From Begonia masoniana (lineage: Eukaryota > Streptophyta > Magnoliopsida > Cucurbitales > Begoniaceae), in NCBI GenBank assembly GCA_022432975.1, contig CM039503.1, forward strand, positions 53,504,466-53,568,465: a stretch of DNA of 64,000 nucleotides. Direction: 5' to 3'. A program made the position numbers and the translations under genes. Below the pieces are notes generated by a model. That model worked only from the letters and a program-made list of their open reading frames with translations. It was not told the DNA's origin and searched no databases. Shown here piece after piece: positions 27,439 to 38,119 of the stretch. Position 1 is the first letter of the stretch. Every line of letters starts with the position of its first letter.

Positions 27439-29940
27439 AAGCCCTGCAATTTAATTTACCTCATCCCCAATCAACTGGCTGATGCGCTTTACTAAACGCC
27501 CTCCACGTCACTTGCACGACTTTTTGTTGAGACCGTCGTCCTGCGGCCTTGTCTTGAGGGGGGTTTAGCATTATACACTTACACTCCATTAGAGTTGTAC
27601 TAAGGTTCTTTGAGGGTCATTTCATATCTTCTCATTTCTTTTTCCTCTTCAATACATGTAAACGGTTGTGGACTCCTACACTACGAAACACAATATTCAA
27701 AATCTCTCCTTCCTCCTCTCTGCCGCCGTTTTCATTCATCTCTCCTCATCTTCTTCTTCTTCATCAACGGTAACAAACCTTTAGATGTTACCCCACAGAT
27801 ATGGAACTCCACTTTAATCCGCCTTATTGTCAAGGTCTCAGTACTGTTGTCCCTCACTCGACTTGATCTTGCTTTTGCCATCAACAAGTCTCTCAATTCA
27901 TGCAGTCACCGGTCGAAAATACCGGGCAGCATCAAACGTATCTGCGCTAATCTAAGCACCTCCCTCTCTAGCACCTGTGCTCCTGCTTCTTCGCGTCGTT
28001 ACCATGCCTTATCCTATGCATCTGGGTTTGCTTGTCCAGATGACTTTCGGATAATACATTGGGACCTCTCTTTCGTACACAACCTTGTCTCCTGGTCACG
28101 CAAAACAAAGGTATTTGCCGCTCTAGCACCAAATCAAATACAAATGTCGCGAATGCCGCAGCCGAATCTTATGGCTCTAGTCCTTGCTAGTGCAATAGCA
28201 TTGTTCTACCCAGTACCCCAATTCTCTGTGAAATCTGAGAGTCCGTATCTGCTTCATCATGCTTACATTCAAAATCTAAGCAGATAAATGGAGTATCCTT
28301 GTCCGGGGAACAGGTACTCATAAAGCAACTGCAAGTTCCATTCCTCAGCCATATCCCCGTGACTGATGCTCTTACGAAACCACTTCACCGGCACTTTCCA
28401 CCGACGTTTTGTTCAAGACCTTCGGCCCAGCACAGGGTGGAGGGGGTTCAGCATTAATCCACGGTTCACTCTAGTGAAGTTGTACGAGTTTGTTGAGTCT
28501 AGTATTTTGTCTTATTATCATTTCTTGTTAACCTCTTCATATACCATGTAACATTTGTGTACTACTACACTCCCGAAACACATATTCAACTCTCTCTCCT
28601 CTCTCCCGCCGTTGTCTTCATCGTCTTCCTCATCTTCTCTTTCTTTCTTCATTTGTAACAAGCCTTTACAAAACGAAGAGAGAGAGAGCGAGGTTGTAAT
28701 ACCACAGCTTGTACGATTTCAGATATAATAGATATAAGTATCTTTTATTATATACTGGCATTTTTGTTAAATATGTCCAATCAGTCCGTTCTCAAAAGAA
28801 CGTCATTACTTCCTAGCGATAATAGAATTTTAAGGCATTTTTCCGGGAATTTTCAGAGGATCAAAAACACTATATTCCCGAGCAATTATAAAGCTTTTCA
28901 TAATATGGAGGACGTTTAGTAAACATAGTAAACATCCGAATTGCTAACGACCTTTTTAAATAAATCCTCACTAACATGGGACTTATTAAGTGAAATATGA
29001 ACTTTATGAAACCGAATAACTAGACCTTAATTTCGAACCGAAGAACGAATCAATAGAAAAACAAAGAATGGCCGAATAAATTTAACAAAGTTAATATTAT
29101 AAACCAACCTGAAATCTCTTTCTCCTTCATTCTTCTCTTCTCCTGGAATCCACGAAAAAACAGAGAAGCTTTCTCGCCCGTCGGCCTCCGACGAAATTTT
29201 CAATCCGACTCCGTCCGACCTCCGTTCGTTCGTTCTCTTCGTGATTTCTCCTCCATCGTGCTGGCTCTTAGTAATGGATCTATAGTTTTTTGAACTTTTT
29301 TCGATTGTTTCGAGTAGACGTTGGGGTTTTCGTTACGGTTGTCGATGAAACAAGCGAATTAAGGGTTCGTAATTAATAGGTTAGCCGTGATATATATATT
29401 GCACGTATTTGACGTTATTGGAACGAATGAAATCATTTTTGAAATGTTTAAAATTAGATTTTCGAGATTTTAAGGAATAATCGTAAATTTGGAATTTGCG
29501 GTGCAAGCGCTGAACTTTGCTCGAGTATAGCTAATGACTTGGATTAGATCTGTATAAGTTCCTTAGTTAAGGTTTTGTAATTTTGACCATCTATAGCTTA
29601 ATTCGGTGTTAAAACGTCATCCCTTGTTAATTTGCTTTGAACAACTCTCGTGGACGAGCTTGAGGCTGCTTTGGGACCCGAGGTAGTGTCTCGTTATTCT
29701 TCCATGTCCTATGTGGCTACACCGTATCGCAAATGTCCGTCTCGAGGATTTGTGGACTGCGTTTATTTAATGTTTACTTGGTCTGGGTACTAGGTTTAGG
29801 AGTTTATAGTTTAACGCTTTCAGTCTTGAGAGAATATGATTGCTTGTTTACTGTAAGATATTGACCCTGTTCACGCATCACTTTTTGTAAGAAAGCATGA
29901 AAACGAATTTTTCCGCACAGAGTTTTAAAGATAACGTAAA
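27439..29940 (+). repeat. Collinear, gap-ridden copy of 21839-24395
   Basis: Starts inside the Copia RNase H (CTGCAATTTAATTTACCTC), then Copia LTR, RNase H fragment, Copia LTR, GA microsatellite and the first 1.25 kb of the Gypsy LTR, back to the minisatellite. This is the same order as 21839-24395 and nearly the same length (2502 versus 2557 bp). Differences are mainly one-base losses and gains spread evenly, while the far 3' LTR copy (35323 on) matches the clean copy much better. The left boundary matches no element end. Confidence 0.85.
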
Positions 29941-30228
29941 GCATTGCATTGGCCGAAAGGCGTATTGAGCATAGCATTGGCCGAAAGGCTTATTGGCCGA
30001 AAAGCGTATTGGCCGAAAGGCGTATTGGTCCACGCGAGGTGGGGGCTCAGGCACGGCTGTACGTGTTGTAAGCGTGCACCCCCCCGCCTCAAGCTGGAAA
30101 GAGTAGTCCGCCGCTGGATGAGCTCTCTCTGGTTAGAGGGATAGGATCTCGGTGACACTATTGAGCATTGCATAGTAGATAAAATAAAGCATGGTTTAAT
30201 GAACTCATAGCACAGCCATGCATCGCAT

Positions 30229-30413
30229 GGTGATCGCTGCATAGAGTGCAGCGATCGATCTCTGCAGCAATGCAGAGTCGAGCGTTGGCTTACTAGCTGC
30301 AGCGATCGATCTCTGCAGCAATGCAGAGATCGATCGCTGCATTGCTGCAGAGATCGATCGCTGCAGCATGCAGTGCATGCAGCGATCAGTCGCTGCATGC
30401 TGCAGCGACTGGG
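30229..30413. repeat. Palindrome cluster in the 5' LTR
   Basis: Repeated GCAGCGATCGATCTCTGCAG / CTGCAGAGATCGATCGCTGC units and GCATGCAGTGCATGC form perfect or near-perfect hairpins over about 185 bp. The same cluster is in the 3' LTR at 37447-37612. Transcripts through it would fold strongly. Confidence 0.8.
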
Positions 30414-30662
30414 CGCGGCCTCCTTTCCTCGGCAGAATGTCAATTCTGCCCTCCCTTTATTTTAATCGAACTTAGTTTTAAATAATGGTTTTATTTAATT
30501 TGTTTTAAGTTGTTTTAAATGGTTTTAACTTAGATTTTAATTCCGATTTCGATTTCGGTTTCGATTTCGGTTTAGGTTCCGCCCAGTGTTTTAATTAAAG
30601 ATATTAGGTTAAAAAAATATATGGTACTGGATATCGGGTACAGTATTAGGGTCGTACAATTA

Positions 30663-30675
30663 TGGTATCAAGGCC
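30663..30675 (+). promoter_or_regulatory. Gypsy primer-binding site (initiator tRNA-Met type)
   Basis: TGGTATCAAGGCC starts four bases after the 5' LTR end and matches the complement of the initiator tRNA-Met 3' end (TGGTATCAGAGCC) except for two lost bases. Confidence 0.7.
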
Positions 30676-30828
30676 CCCGGGTTTTAAAATCGGTTTCTGT
30701 AGACTGCTCGACTGCACAGCCACTACGCGGACATTCTTCATCAACTGTAAGTATGTTTTATAGATTTATTTGATTTCTAGTTTCTTAGAGTATTTGTTTT
30801 AACCTTTTATAGGAGTTTTATTATAACA

Positions 30829-31870
30829 ATGGTGCGTCCACGAAACGATCGAGATGACAGAGACGATACGATTGATACACTTAAGGACTTTATTGCCCAG
30901 CAGTCTCAGCATATGGAGAGACATGCGCAACAGATGGAGAGGCAGTCTCAGCAGTTGGGTACTATGATAGACCGTGAGGGCGTTAGAGCTTGAGAGACAG
31001 CGGTATCGGGCAACCGCGGGATGGAGAGATTTCAGAAGCTCCAGCCCCCTATCTTTAACGGACAGTCTACGGATCCCTCTTCAGCTGAGGAGTGGGTTCG
31101 CACTATGGAGGACATGCTGGCGTATGCTAGCATGGAGGATGGAGAGAAGGTTGCATTGGTGACCTACCACCTAGCTCTAGACGCCCGGTTTTGGTGGGAT
31201 TCCATCAAGACGACCACCGATGTGACTATTATGGGCTGGAGAGATTCAGGGAGCTGTTCTACGACAAGTATTTCAGCCATACCGTGCGAGAGGTGAAGAT
31301 GGTTGAGTTTATGCAGTTGCGGCAGACTGCTTCTATTGCCGAGTACGTTAGGAGATTTGAGGCGCTGTCTCGATTTGCACCACGACAGGTCAGCGTCAAC
31401 GAGGATAAGGTGCGTCGGTTTTTACAGGGACTTAGCCAGGAGTTCCGGATGCGCCTTACGATATCAGGGGTACGTGGTGTATCCTATGACGAGCTAGTGG
31501 CCAGAGCCCTCGACATTGAGGCTGTTGAGCAGAGTTCTACTAGACCGAGGGAGCCATCTAAGGGCTTCTTCTGTGAGGTTCGACATCAGTCTCTGAACCA
31601 AGGTTGGCAGCCGAGAGCACAACCCCAGCAGCAGCAGAGGGGTGTGAAGAGACCTCTTGAGGGAGGTAATGACCGGGGTAAGCGTAAGCAAGTACAGGTT
31701 GCTTCTCAGGTACCTGTTTGTCCTAAATGTCAGAAGGAACACTCTGGCCAGTGCAGGATGGGCACGAATGTTATGTTATTGGTTGCGGTGAGCCAGGCCA
31801 TTTTGCTAAAGACTGCCCGAAGAGGGGGCGAGATCAGTCAGGCAGTGATCAGAGGAAAGTTATGCCCAGG
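30829..31870 (+). pseudogene. Gypsy gag (capsid and zinc knuckle), frameshifted
   Basis: Starts at ATG 30829 (MVRPRNDRDDRDD...). Frame breaks lie near 30990, 31018 and 31235. The retrotransposon gag core reads RFQKLQPPIFNG, AEEWVRTMEDML, FMQLRQTASIAEYVRRFEAL and KVRRFLQGLS. It is followed by a basic Q-rich region and a second Cys cluster, CPKCQKEHSGQC. The zinc knuckle CYVIGCGEPGHFAKDC (about 31768-31815) has four instead of two residues between the first two Cys and lies in a new frame, shared with the protease. Confidence 0.85.
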
Positions 31871-32266
31871 ATTTTCGCTTTTATCGAGCCTTGTGATGTT
31901 GATAACGAGGATCAGCCTGCCGTGATTGCAGGTACTATATTGCTTACTGGCGTTCCTGTATTTTCTTTATTAGACACGGGGGCTACGCATTCTTTTGTTT
32001 CCACCGCGTGTGTGTCGAGATTGAGGCTTGCGCCTGAGTTAGCAGAATGCGAGTATAGTGTGATGCTACCTTCAGGAGAGTGTATGCAGTATGGTCGTGT
32101 AGTCCAGGGCAACATTATCTCGATTGGGGACCGTACTCTCTATGCTTGCCTTATTGTTATGGGCATCGAGCATTATGATCTTATTTTAGGGATGGATTGG
32201 CTGTCACAGCATTTCGCCACCATCGACGACCTCCGGGTAAAGCTGAGTTTTCTTATCAGGCAATGA
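31871..32266 (+). pseudogene. Gypsy aspartic protease domain
   Basis: Open in the frame that starts in the zinc knuckle. The active-site motif is LLDTGATHSFVS (about 31969-32004), followed by [10 protein letters not shown], the conserved C-terminal part of plant Gypsy proteases. The frame closes at 32264-32266; the RT continues in another frame. Confidence 0.85.
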
Positions 32267-33740
32267 GCAGATTGAGTAGCTCGCCTATTTCTTATTCCAT
32301 GATGGTCAACGAGCAGTTCAAAGGTGCGTGCTCTATTTATTTGGCCTCTGTCTTTGATTGTCAGTTGCTCAGCGGATTGATGCCGAGCGACATTCCTATT
32401 GTCAGAGAGTTCTCTGGTATTTTCCTTGTTGATCTTCCCAGATTACCGCCGGACCGGGAGATTGAGTTCACTATTGATGTGTATCCTAACTCCGCACCGA
32501 GGTTTAAGAACCCTTATCGATTGGCACCAGCCGAGTTGAGAGAGTTGAGGACTCAGCTGGATGAGCTGTTAGAGAAAGGGTTTATTCGACTTAGTGTTTC
32601 ACCCTGGGGTGCGCCCGTTCTGTTTGTCAAGAAGAAAGACGGGACCCTCAGGATGTGCATTGATTACAGGGAGCTGAATAAGCTCACAGTGAATAATAAG
32701 TATCCATTGCCTCGTATCGATGATTTATTTGATGAGCTACAGGGTGCCCGAGTATTTTCTAGGATTGATCTACGCTCGGGTTACAATCAGCTGAAGGTCC
32801 GGATGGATGATATACCGAAGACGGCATTCCGAACGAGGTATGGGCATTATGAGTTCCTTGTCATGTCTTTTGGACTTACTAATGCCCCTGCAGCGTTTAT
32901 GGACTTGATGAACCGTGTCTTCAATGAGTATCTGGACAAGTTCGTGGTGGTTTTCATCGACGACATATTGATCTACTCTCAGACGAAGGAAGAACACGAG
33001 GAGCATCTGAGATGTTCTGAGGACCCCTATTACAGCATCAGCTGTATCCAAAGTTTTCGAAAGTGCGAGTTCTGGCTTGACAGAGTGAGCTTCCTTGGCC
33101 ATATTATATCACAGACGGAGTTTCTGTGGATCCGAGCAAGATTCAGGTGGTCAGAGATTGGCCACAGCCAAAGAACGTACGTGAGGTGCGTGGATTTCTC
33201 GGATTGGCCGGTTATTATCGGAAGTTTATAGAGAGATTCTCAAAGATCGCACTTCCTCTCTCTCGGTTGACTCGGAAGAACGAGAGATTTATTTGGTCAT
33301 CTGCTTGTGATGATAGTTTTATGGAGCAAAAGCAGAGGTTGACTACCGCTCCAGTACTGGCGCTACCTGTTGAAGGTGTCAGATCAGTATTTATTGCGAT
33401 GCATCGGGAGTAGGGACTCGGTTGTGTATTGATGCAGGAGGGGAGAGTTATTTCTTATGCTTCTCGGCAGTTGAAGCCGTATGAGCAGAATTACCCTACG
33501 CACGACCTTGAATTAGCAACTGTGGTCTCGCACTGAAGATATGGAGGCATTAGTTAATGGGCAGCAGTGCGAGGTATTTTCTGACCACAAGAGCTTGAAG
33601 TACTTATTTACGCAGAAGGAGCTGAATATGCGACAGAGACGATGGCTTGAGTTTGTCAAGATTACGATTTTGATATCAAGTATCATCCAGGAAAGGCGAA
33701 CAAGGTGGCTGATGCCTTGAGTAGAGTGCCTTCTGCGAGT
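32267..33740 (+). pseudogene. Gypsy reverse transcriptase and RNase H, broken
   Basis: RT in order: [64 protein letters not shown] and the catalytic [11 protein letters not shown] (about 32950-32982). Frames change around 33005 and 33115. The connection/RNase H part ([32 protein letters not shown]) has a stop at 33412-33414 in place of the residue before GLGCVL, and another frame change near 33520. The end near 33710 reads [14 protein letters not shown] in a shifted frame. Confidence 0.88.
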
Positions 33741-33759
33741 CAGCCTTCACTTGCATCGA

Positions 33760-34946
33760 TGTCAGTTACGCTGCGGTCTGAGATTGAGAGATTCGATGTG
33801 GAGATAGTGGTAGAGTTTGTCCAGTATGCTCGCCAACATTTCTCTCAGGCCGGCTATTCTTGATCGTATACGTGAGGCTCAGCAGGGCGATTCGGAGTGT
33901 GAGGAGCTTTGATCGAGCATGACATTGGGAGACTCGTCGGATTTCCATTTATCGGATGATGGTATTCTGAAGTTCAGGCATAGGTGGTACGTGCCTAGCG
34001 ACGAGGACCTGAAGAAGGAGATATTGGCCGAGACACATTCTTCGGCATATTCTGTACACCCGGGAAGTACCAAGATGTACCGGGATTTGAAGCGACATTA
34101 TTGGTGGCCGAACATGAAGAGGGAGGTTGCCAAGTACGTTGAGACCTGCTTAATATGTCAACAGGTGAAGGCAGAGCACCAGAGACCGGCCGGAACGTTA
34201 TTGCCACTGTCGATTCCGGAGTGGAAGTGGGAGCAGATCTCTATGGACTTTATTGTGGGGCTCCCGAGGACGACGAGAGGCCATGACGACATTTGGGTTA
34301 TTGTGGGCCGATTGACAAAGTCGGCCCACTTCTTATCTGTGAGGATGGCATCGTCTATGGATCAGCTCGCCGAGCTTTATGTGCAGGAGATTGTCAGACT
34401 GCATGGCGTGCCAGTTTCTATTGTCTCAGACAGAGATCCGAGATTTACCTCGAAGTTCTGGAAGAGTCTGCACAAAGCTATGGGGACTCAGCTTAATTTC
34501 AGCACCGCATTTCATCCTCAGACTGATGGACAGACAGAGAGGACGAATCAGATTCTGGAGGATATGCTCAGAGCGTGTGTGTTGGAGTTTCAGGGATCGT
34601 GGAGCAGGTATTTGCCACTGATCGAGTTCTCTTATAATAACAGCTTCCAGGCTACTATTGGCATGGCTCCATATGAGGCGCTGTATGGTCGAAAGTGTAG
34701 ATCTCCGTTGTATTAGGACGAGGTTGGCGAGGCCAGCATCATTGGTCCTGAGATTCTACAGCAGATGGCAGAGAAGATTGCCATCATTGACAGCGTATAG
34801 AGGTAGCACAGAGCAGGCAGAAGAGCTATGCTGACACCAGACGGAGAGAGCTAGAGTTCGAGGAAGGTGACGAGGTCTACCTCAAAGTTTCTCCGTTCAA
34901 AGGCATTGCGAGATTTGGAAGGAGGGGTAAGCTAAACCCTCGTTAT
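33760..34946 (+). pseudogene. Gypsy integrase
   Basis: The zinc-binding region ETHSSAYSVHPGSTKMYRDL...CLICQQVK is followed by the DDE core: SMDFIVGLP, IVSDRDPRFTSKFW and HPQTDGQTERTNQILEDMLR. The main frame ends at a TAG (34714-34716) where the family has Trp (LYWDEVGE), so a single G-to-A change makes this stop. Further shifts follow before the C-terminal part. Confidence 0.9.
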
Positions 34947-35282
34947 GTGGGGCCCTTTCCTATTCTGAAGAGGATCGGGAAGTTGGCGTACAGATTGCAG
35001 CTTCCAGCTTCTATGGAGGGTATCCACGACGTGTTTCATGTATCTATGCTTCGGAAGTGCTTGCGCAATCCTTCGCATATCGTGGAGGCTACAGAGATCG
35101 AGGTACAGCCTACCTTGAGCTATGAGGTGAGGCCGGTACGTATTTTGGAGACTTCCATCAAGATTTTGCGCAACAAGGAAATTCCGCTAGTTAAAGTTCT
35201 ATGGCGGAATCACGAGGTGGAAGAAGCGACGTGGGAACGACAGCAGGATATGATGACTAGATATCCTGATTTATTTGTATGA
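34947..35282 (+). pseudogene. Gypsy integrase C-terminus with chromodomain
   Basis: GPFPILKRIGKLAYRLQLP is the conserved GPY/F module. HDVFHVSMLRKCL follows, and the end PVRILETSIKILRNKEIPLVKVLWRNHEVEEATWE is a chromodomain-like fold typical of the Tekay/Del group, thought to direct integration to heterochromatin. Stop at 35280-35282, 40 bp before the 3' LTR. Confidence 0.85.
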
Positions 35283-35308
35283 TGTAATTTTGTGGACAAA
35301 ACTCTGAA

Positions 35309-35322
35309 TAAGGAGGGTGGAA
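35309..35322 (+). promoter_or_regulatory. Polypurine tract of the Gypsy element
   Basis: AAGGAGGGTGGAA directly precedes the TGTAATACCC start of the 3' LTR, the expected plus-strand primer position. Confidence 0.7.
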
Positions 35323-37857
35323 TGTAATACCCAGCTTGTACGGATTTCAGATATAATATATTATAATTATATTTTATTATATAATAGCATTTTTGGTAAA
35401 TATGTCAAATCAGGTCCGTTTCCCGAAAAGAAAGCGTCATTACGATCCTAGCGAATAATAGGAATTTTAAAGAATTTACGGGAATTTTCAGAGATCAAAC
35501 ACTATATTCCGAGCAATTAAGCTTTTCATAATATGGATGACGTTTTAGTAAAAATAGTAAACGAGGTCCGAATTGCGAACGGACAGTTTTAATAAATCCC
35601 AAATAACAAGTGGGACTTATTAGTGAAATATGGAGATTTGATGAAACCGAATAGCTAGACGATTAACGAACCGAAGAACGAAATCAATATAAAAACTAAA
35701 GAAGGGCAGAATAGTAATTTACAAAGTTAATATTATAAAATCTAACCTAAATCTATTTCTCCTTCATTCTTCTTCTTTTTCCCTGGAATCCACGAAAAAC
35801 AGAGAGCTTTCTCTCCCTCGGCCGCCGACGAAATTTTCAATCCGACTCCGATCCGACCTCCGTTCGTTTCGTTCTCTTCGTGATTTCTCCTCCAATCGAC
35901 GCTCTAGGTATGGATCTATAGTTTTAGAACGTTTATTTTGAGTTTTTTGGAGTTATACGTTTTGGGTTTTCGTTAGGTTTTCGATTAAAAAAGCGAATTA
36001 GGGTTCGTAATTAATAGGTTAGCCGTGATTAAGTATATATTGCACGTATTTGACGTTATTGGACGAAGTTAAATCAATTTTTGGAAATGTTAAAATTAGG
36101 GATTTCGAGATTTTAGGAATAACTTGTAAATTGAATTTGCGGTGCTAAGCGCGAATTGCTCGAGTTATAGCTCAATGAATTGGATTAGAGCTGTAGGAAG
36201 TTTCCTTAGTTAAGGTTTTGTAAATTTGGACGATCGATAGCTTAAACTCGTTTTAACGTCAATCCTTGTAAATTGCTTAGGTGAAACACGCTCGTGGACG
36301 GAGCTTGAGCTGCTTTGGACACGAGGTAAGTTCTCGTGATTTTTCTCTGGCCGATTGGCCTACACCGTACGTCGAATGTCGTCTCGAGGAGTTTTGGAGA
36401 TGCGTTATTTAATGTTTACTTAGTCTGGGTAGCTAGGTTTTAGGAGTTTATAGTTTACGCTTTACAGTCTTGATGGTACATATATTGCTTGTTTACTGTA
36501 AGATATTGAACTGTTCACGCATCACTGTTTTTAAAGAAAAGCATGAAAACGAATTTCCGCACAGAGTTTTAAAGATAACGTAAAGCATTGCATTGGCCGA
36601 AAGGCGTATTGAGCATAGCATTGGCCGAAAGGCTTATTGGCGGGAAAGGCGTATTGAGCATAGCATTGGCCGAAAGGCTTATTGGCCGAAAGGCGTATTG
36701 GTCACGCGAGGTGGGGCTCAGGCACGGCTGTACGTGTTGTAAGCGTGCACCCCCCGCCTCTAGCTGGAAAGAGTAGTCCGCCTGCTGGATGAGCTCTCTC
36801 TGGTTAGAGGGATAGGATCTCGGTGACACCTATTGAGCATTGCATAGTAAGATAAAATAAAGCATGGTTTAATGAACTCATAGCACAGCATGCATCGCAT
36901 TTACGTAGAGCTTACTGGGATTTTATCTCATAGTGTGTTGTATGGTGTAGGTGACATAGACTTCGAGGTACCAGGTGAGGACGATGTCCCTCCACCTGAG
37001 GCATGATTCAGTTGACGGAGGATGGCTGCGGAGGTGTGCTGGCGCAGTCGAGGCTCACCTGACCTGTGGGGATAGTATGTATAGATTTTGGGATGTTTTG
37101 GCTGGATAATTGTGTAGATGTTATAGGATGTTTGGTTCTGGTAGTTGATAGGTTTACATTTGAATGTTTTGGGTAAATTGTTTATAAAATAGTATTTAAA
37201 CGTTATAGAAATGTTTTGGAAATGTTGTAGGTTGGATACGGATAAGCTCGATTTTAGAGCTATCCATGCAGTTGGATTTCGCAAAGTCCGCTGTGGGTTG
37301 ATTGAGTTTAAAATACGTTATAAACTGATACTTTGTTAGGAGTAGGTTGAATTGTGTTGGTTGCTCTCTGGAATCTAGAGAGCACTTGTGAAAATAAAGG
37401 AAACAGAGAAGAAGAGAAAACAGAAGAGAAAACAGAAGGGATCGCGTGGTGATCGCTGCATAGAGTGCAGCGATCGATCTCTGCAGCAATGCAGAGATCG
37501 ATCGCTGCATTGCTAGCATATGCAACGATCGATCTCTGCATTGCTGCAGAGATCGATCGCTGCAGCATGCAGTGCATGCAGCGATATGTCGCTGCATGCT
37601 GCATCGACTGGGCGCAGCCTCCTTTCCTCGGGCAGAATGTCAATTCTGCCCTCCCCTTTTATTTTAATCGAAATTAGTTTTAATAATGGTTTTATTTAAT
37701 TTGTTTTAAGTTGTTTTAAATGGTTTAAACTTAGATTTTAATTCCGATTTCGATTTCGGTTTCGATTCGATTTAGGTTCCGCCCAGTGTTTAATTAAAGA
37801 TATTAGGTTAAAAAAATATATGGTACGGATATCGGGTACAGTATTAGGGTCGTTACA
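35323..37857 (+). repeat. Gypsy 3' LTR (2.5 kb)
   Basis: Starts TGTAATACCCAGCTTG and ends GGTCGTTACA. It contains only about six minisatellite monomers (36590-36700), a segment absent from the 5' LTR (36898-37446) and the palindrome cluster (37447-37612). It is the best guide to the normal structure of this LTR. Confidence 0.9.
37447..37612. repeat. Palindrome cluster in the 3' LTR
   Basis: Counterpart of 30229-30413, with the same GATCGATCTCTGCAG palindromes and small differences in unit number and order. Confidence 0.8.
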
Positions 37858-38119
37858 GAGAGAGAGAGAGAGAATAACACACTAAATTTGTAGAAAAGTA
37901 TCATAACCATGTCTCAGACTACTAAGAAGCTACTGTGAGAAAGTTTCTTTGATTTGCAACTTTTGTGGGGTGTTTTTCAGGTAATCAGTTTCACGCATGA
38001 ACACGCACCGCCGCAATTTCAACCAGCCATGTATCAGTTGTTAGTATAAACGTCCACCTCTCCTCTGTATGTTGCATGGTTGAAACCACCCAAATATCAA
38101 TAAAATTTGAAATCCTCAC
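37858..38119. other. GA microsatellite and unassigned flank
   Basis: The Gypsy LTR is followed by (GA)n at 37858-37873, comparable to the GA tract at 19029-19040 left of the nest. The rest to 38119 is ordinary AT-rich sequence without a recognised gene. It probably continues the locus upstream of the pectinesterase pseudogene. Confidence 0.5.

Larger units (their letters stand above)
23126..30658 (+). repeat. Gypsy 5' LTR, composite (7.5 kb)
   Basis: Segment 23126-24395 matches the start of the 3' LTR with a few percent difference. It then enters the 16-bp minisatellite (24396-27438), a noisy copy of 21839-24395 (27439-29940), and the LTR remainder (29941-30658). Relative to the 3' LTR the remainder lacks about 540 bp (the equivalent of 36898-37446), deleted between CATCGCATGGTGATC-like repeats. 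Without the insertions this LTR would be about 2 kb. Confidence 0.75.
23126..37857 (+). mobile_element. Gypsy chromovirus (Tekay/Del-like), complete but inactive
   Basis: Order: 5' LTR, tRNA-Met-type PBS, gag, protease, RT, RNase H, integrase, chromodomain, polypurine tract, 3' LTR. The gene order, with integrase after RNase H and a C-terminal chromodomain, defines the chromovirus branch of Ty3/Gypsy. LTRs start TGTAATACCC and end GGGTCGT(T)ACA. Every coding domain has frameshifts or stops. No clear target-site duplication can be read, because both flanks are GA/GT microsatellite. The 5' LTR has been enlarged to 7.5 kb by a minisatellite and a noisy duplicate. Confidence 0.9.

Noticed and set aside
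24396..27495. Overlapping open frames of 672, 1010, 987 and 347 codons
   Set aside because: Pure consequence of a 16-bp repeat without stop codons; all frames give the same peptide cycle, with no conserved start or domain.
27610..28287. 225-codon frame as a gene
   Set aside because: Reads through the noisy Copia duplicate with changing frames; only short pieces match the pol sequence.
29925..30443. 172-codon minus-strand frame and a similar one at 37196-37643
   Set aside because: Cys/Ser-rich translations of the LTR palindrome cluster and minisatellite; they differ between the two LTRs.
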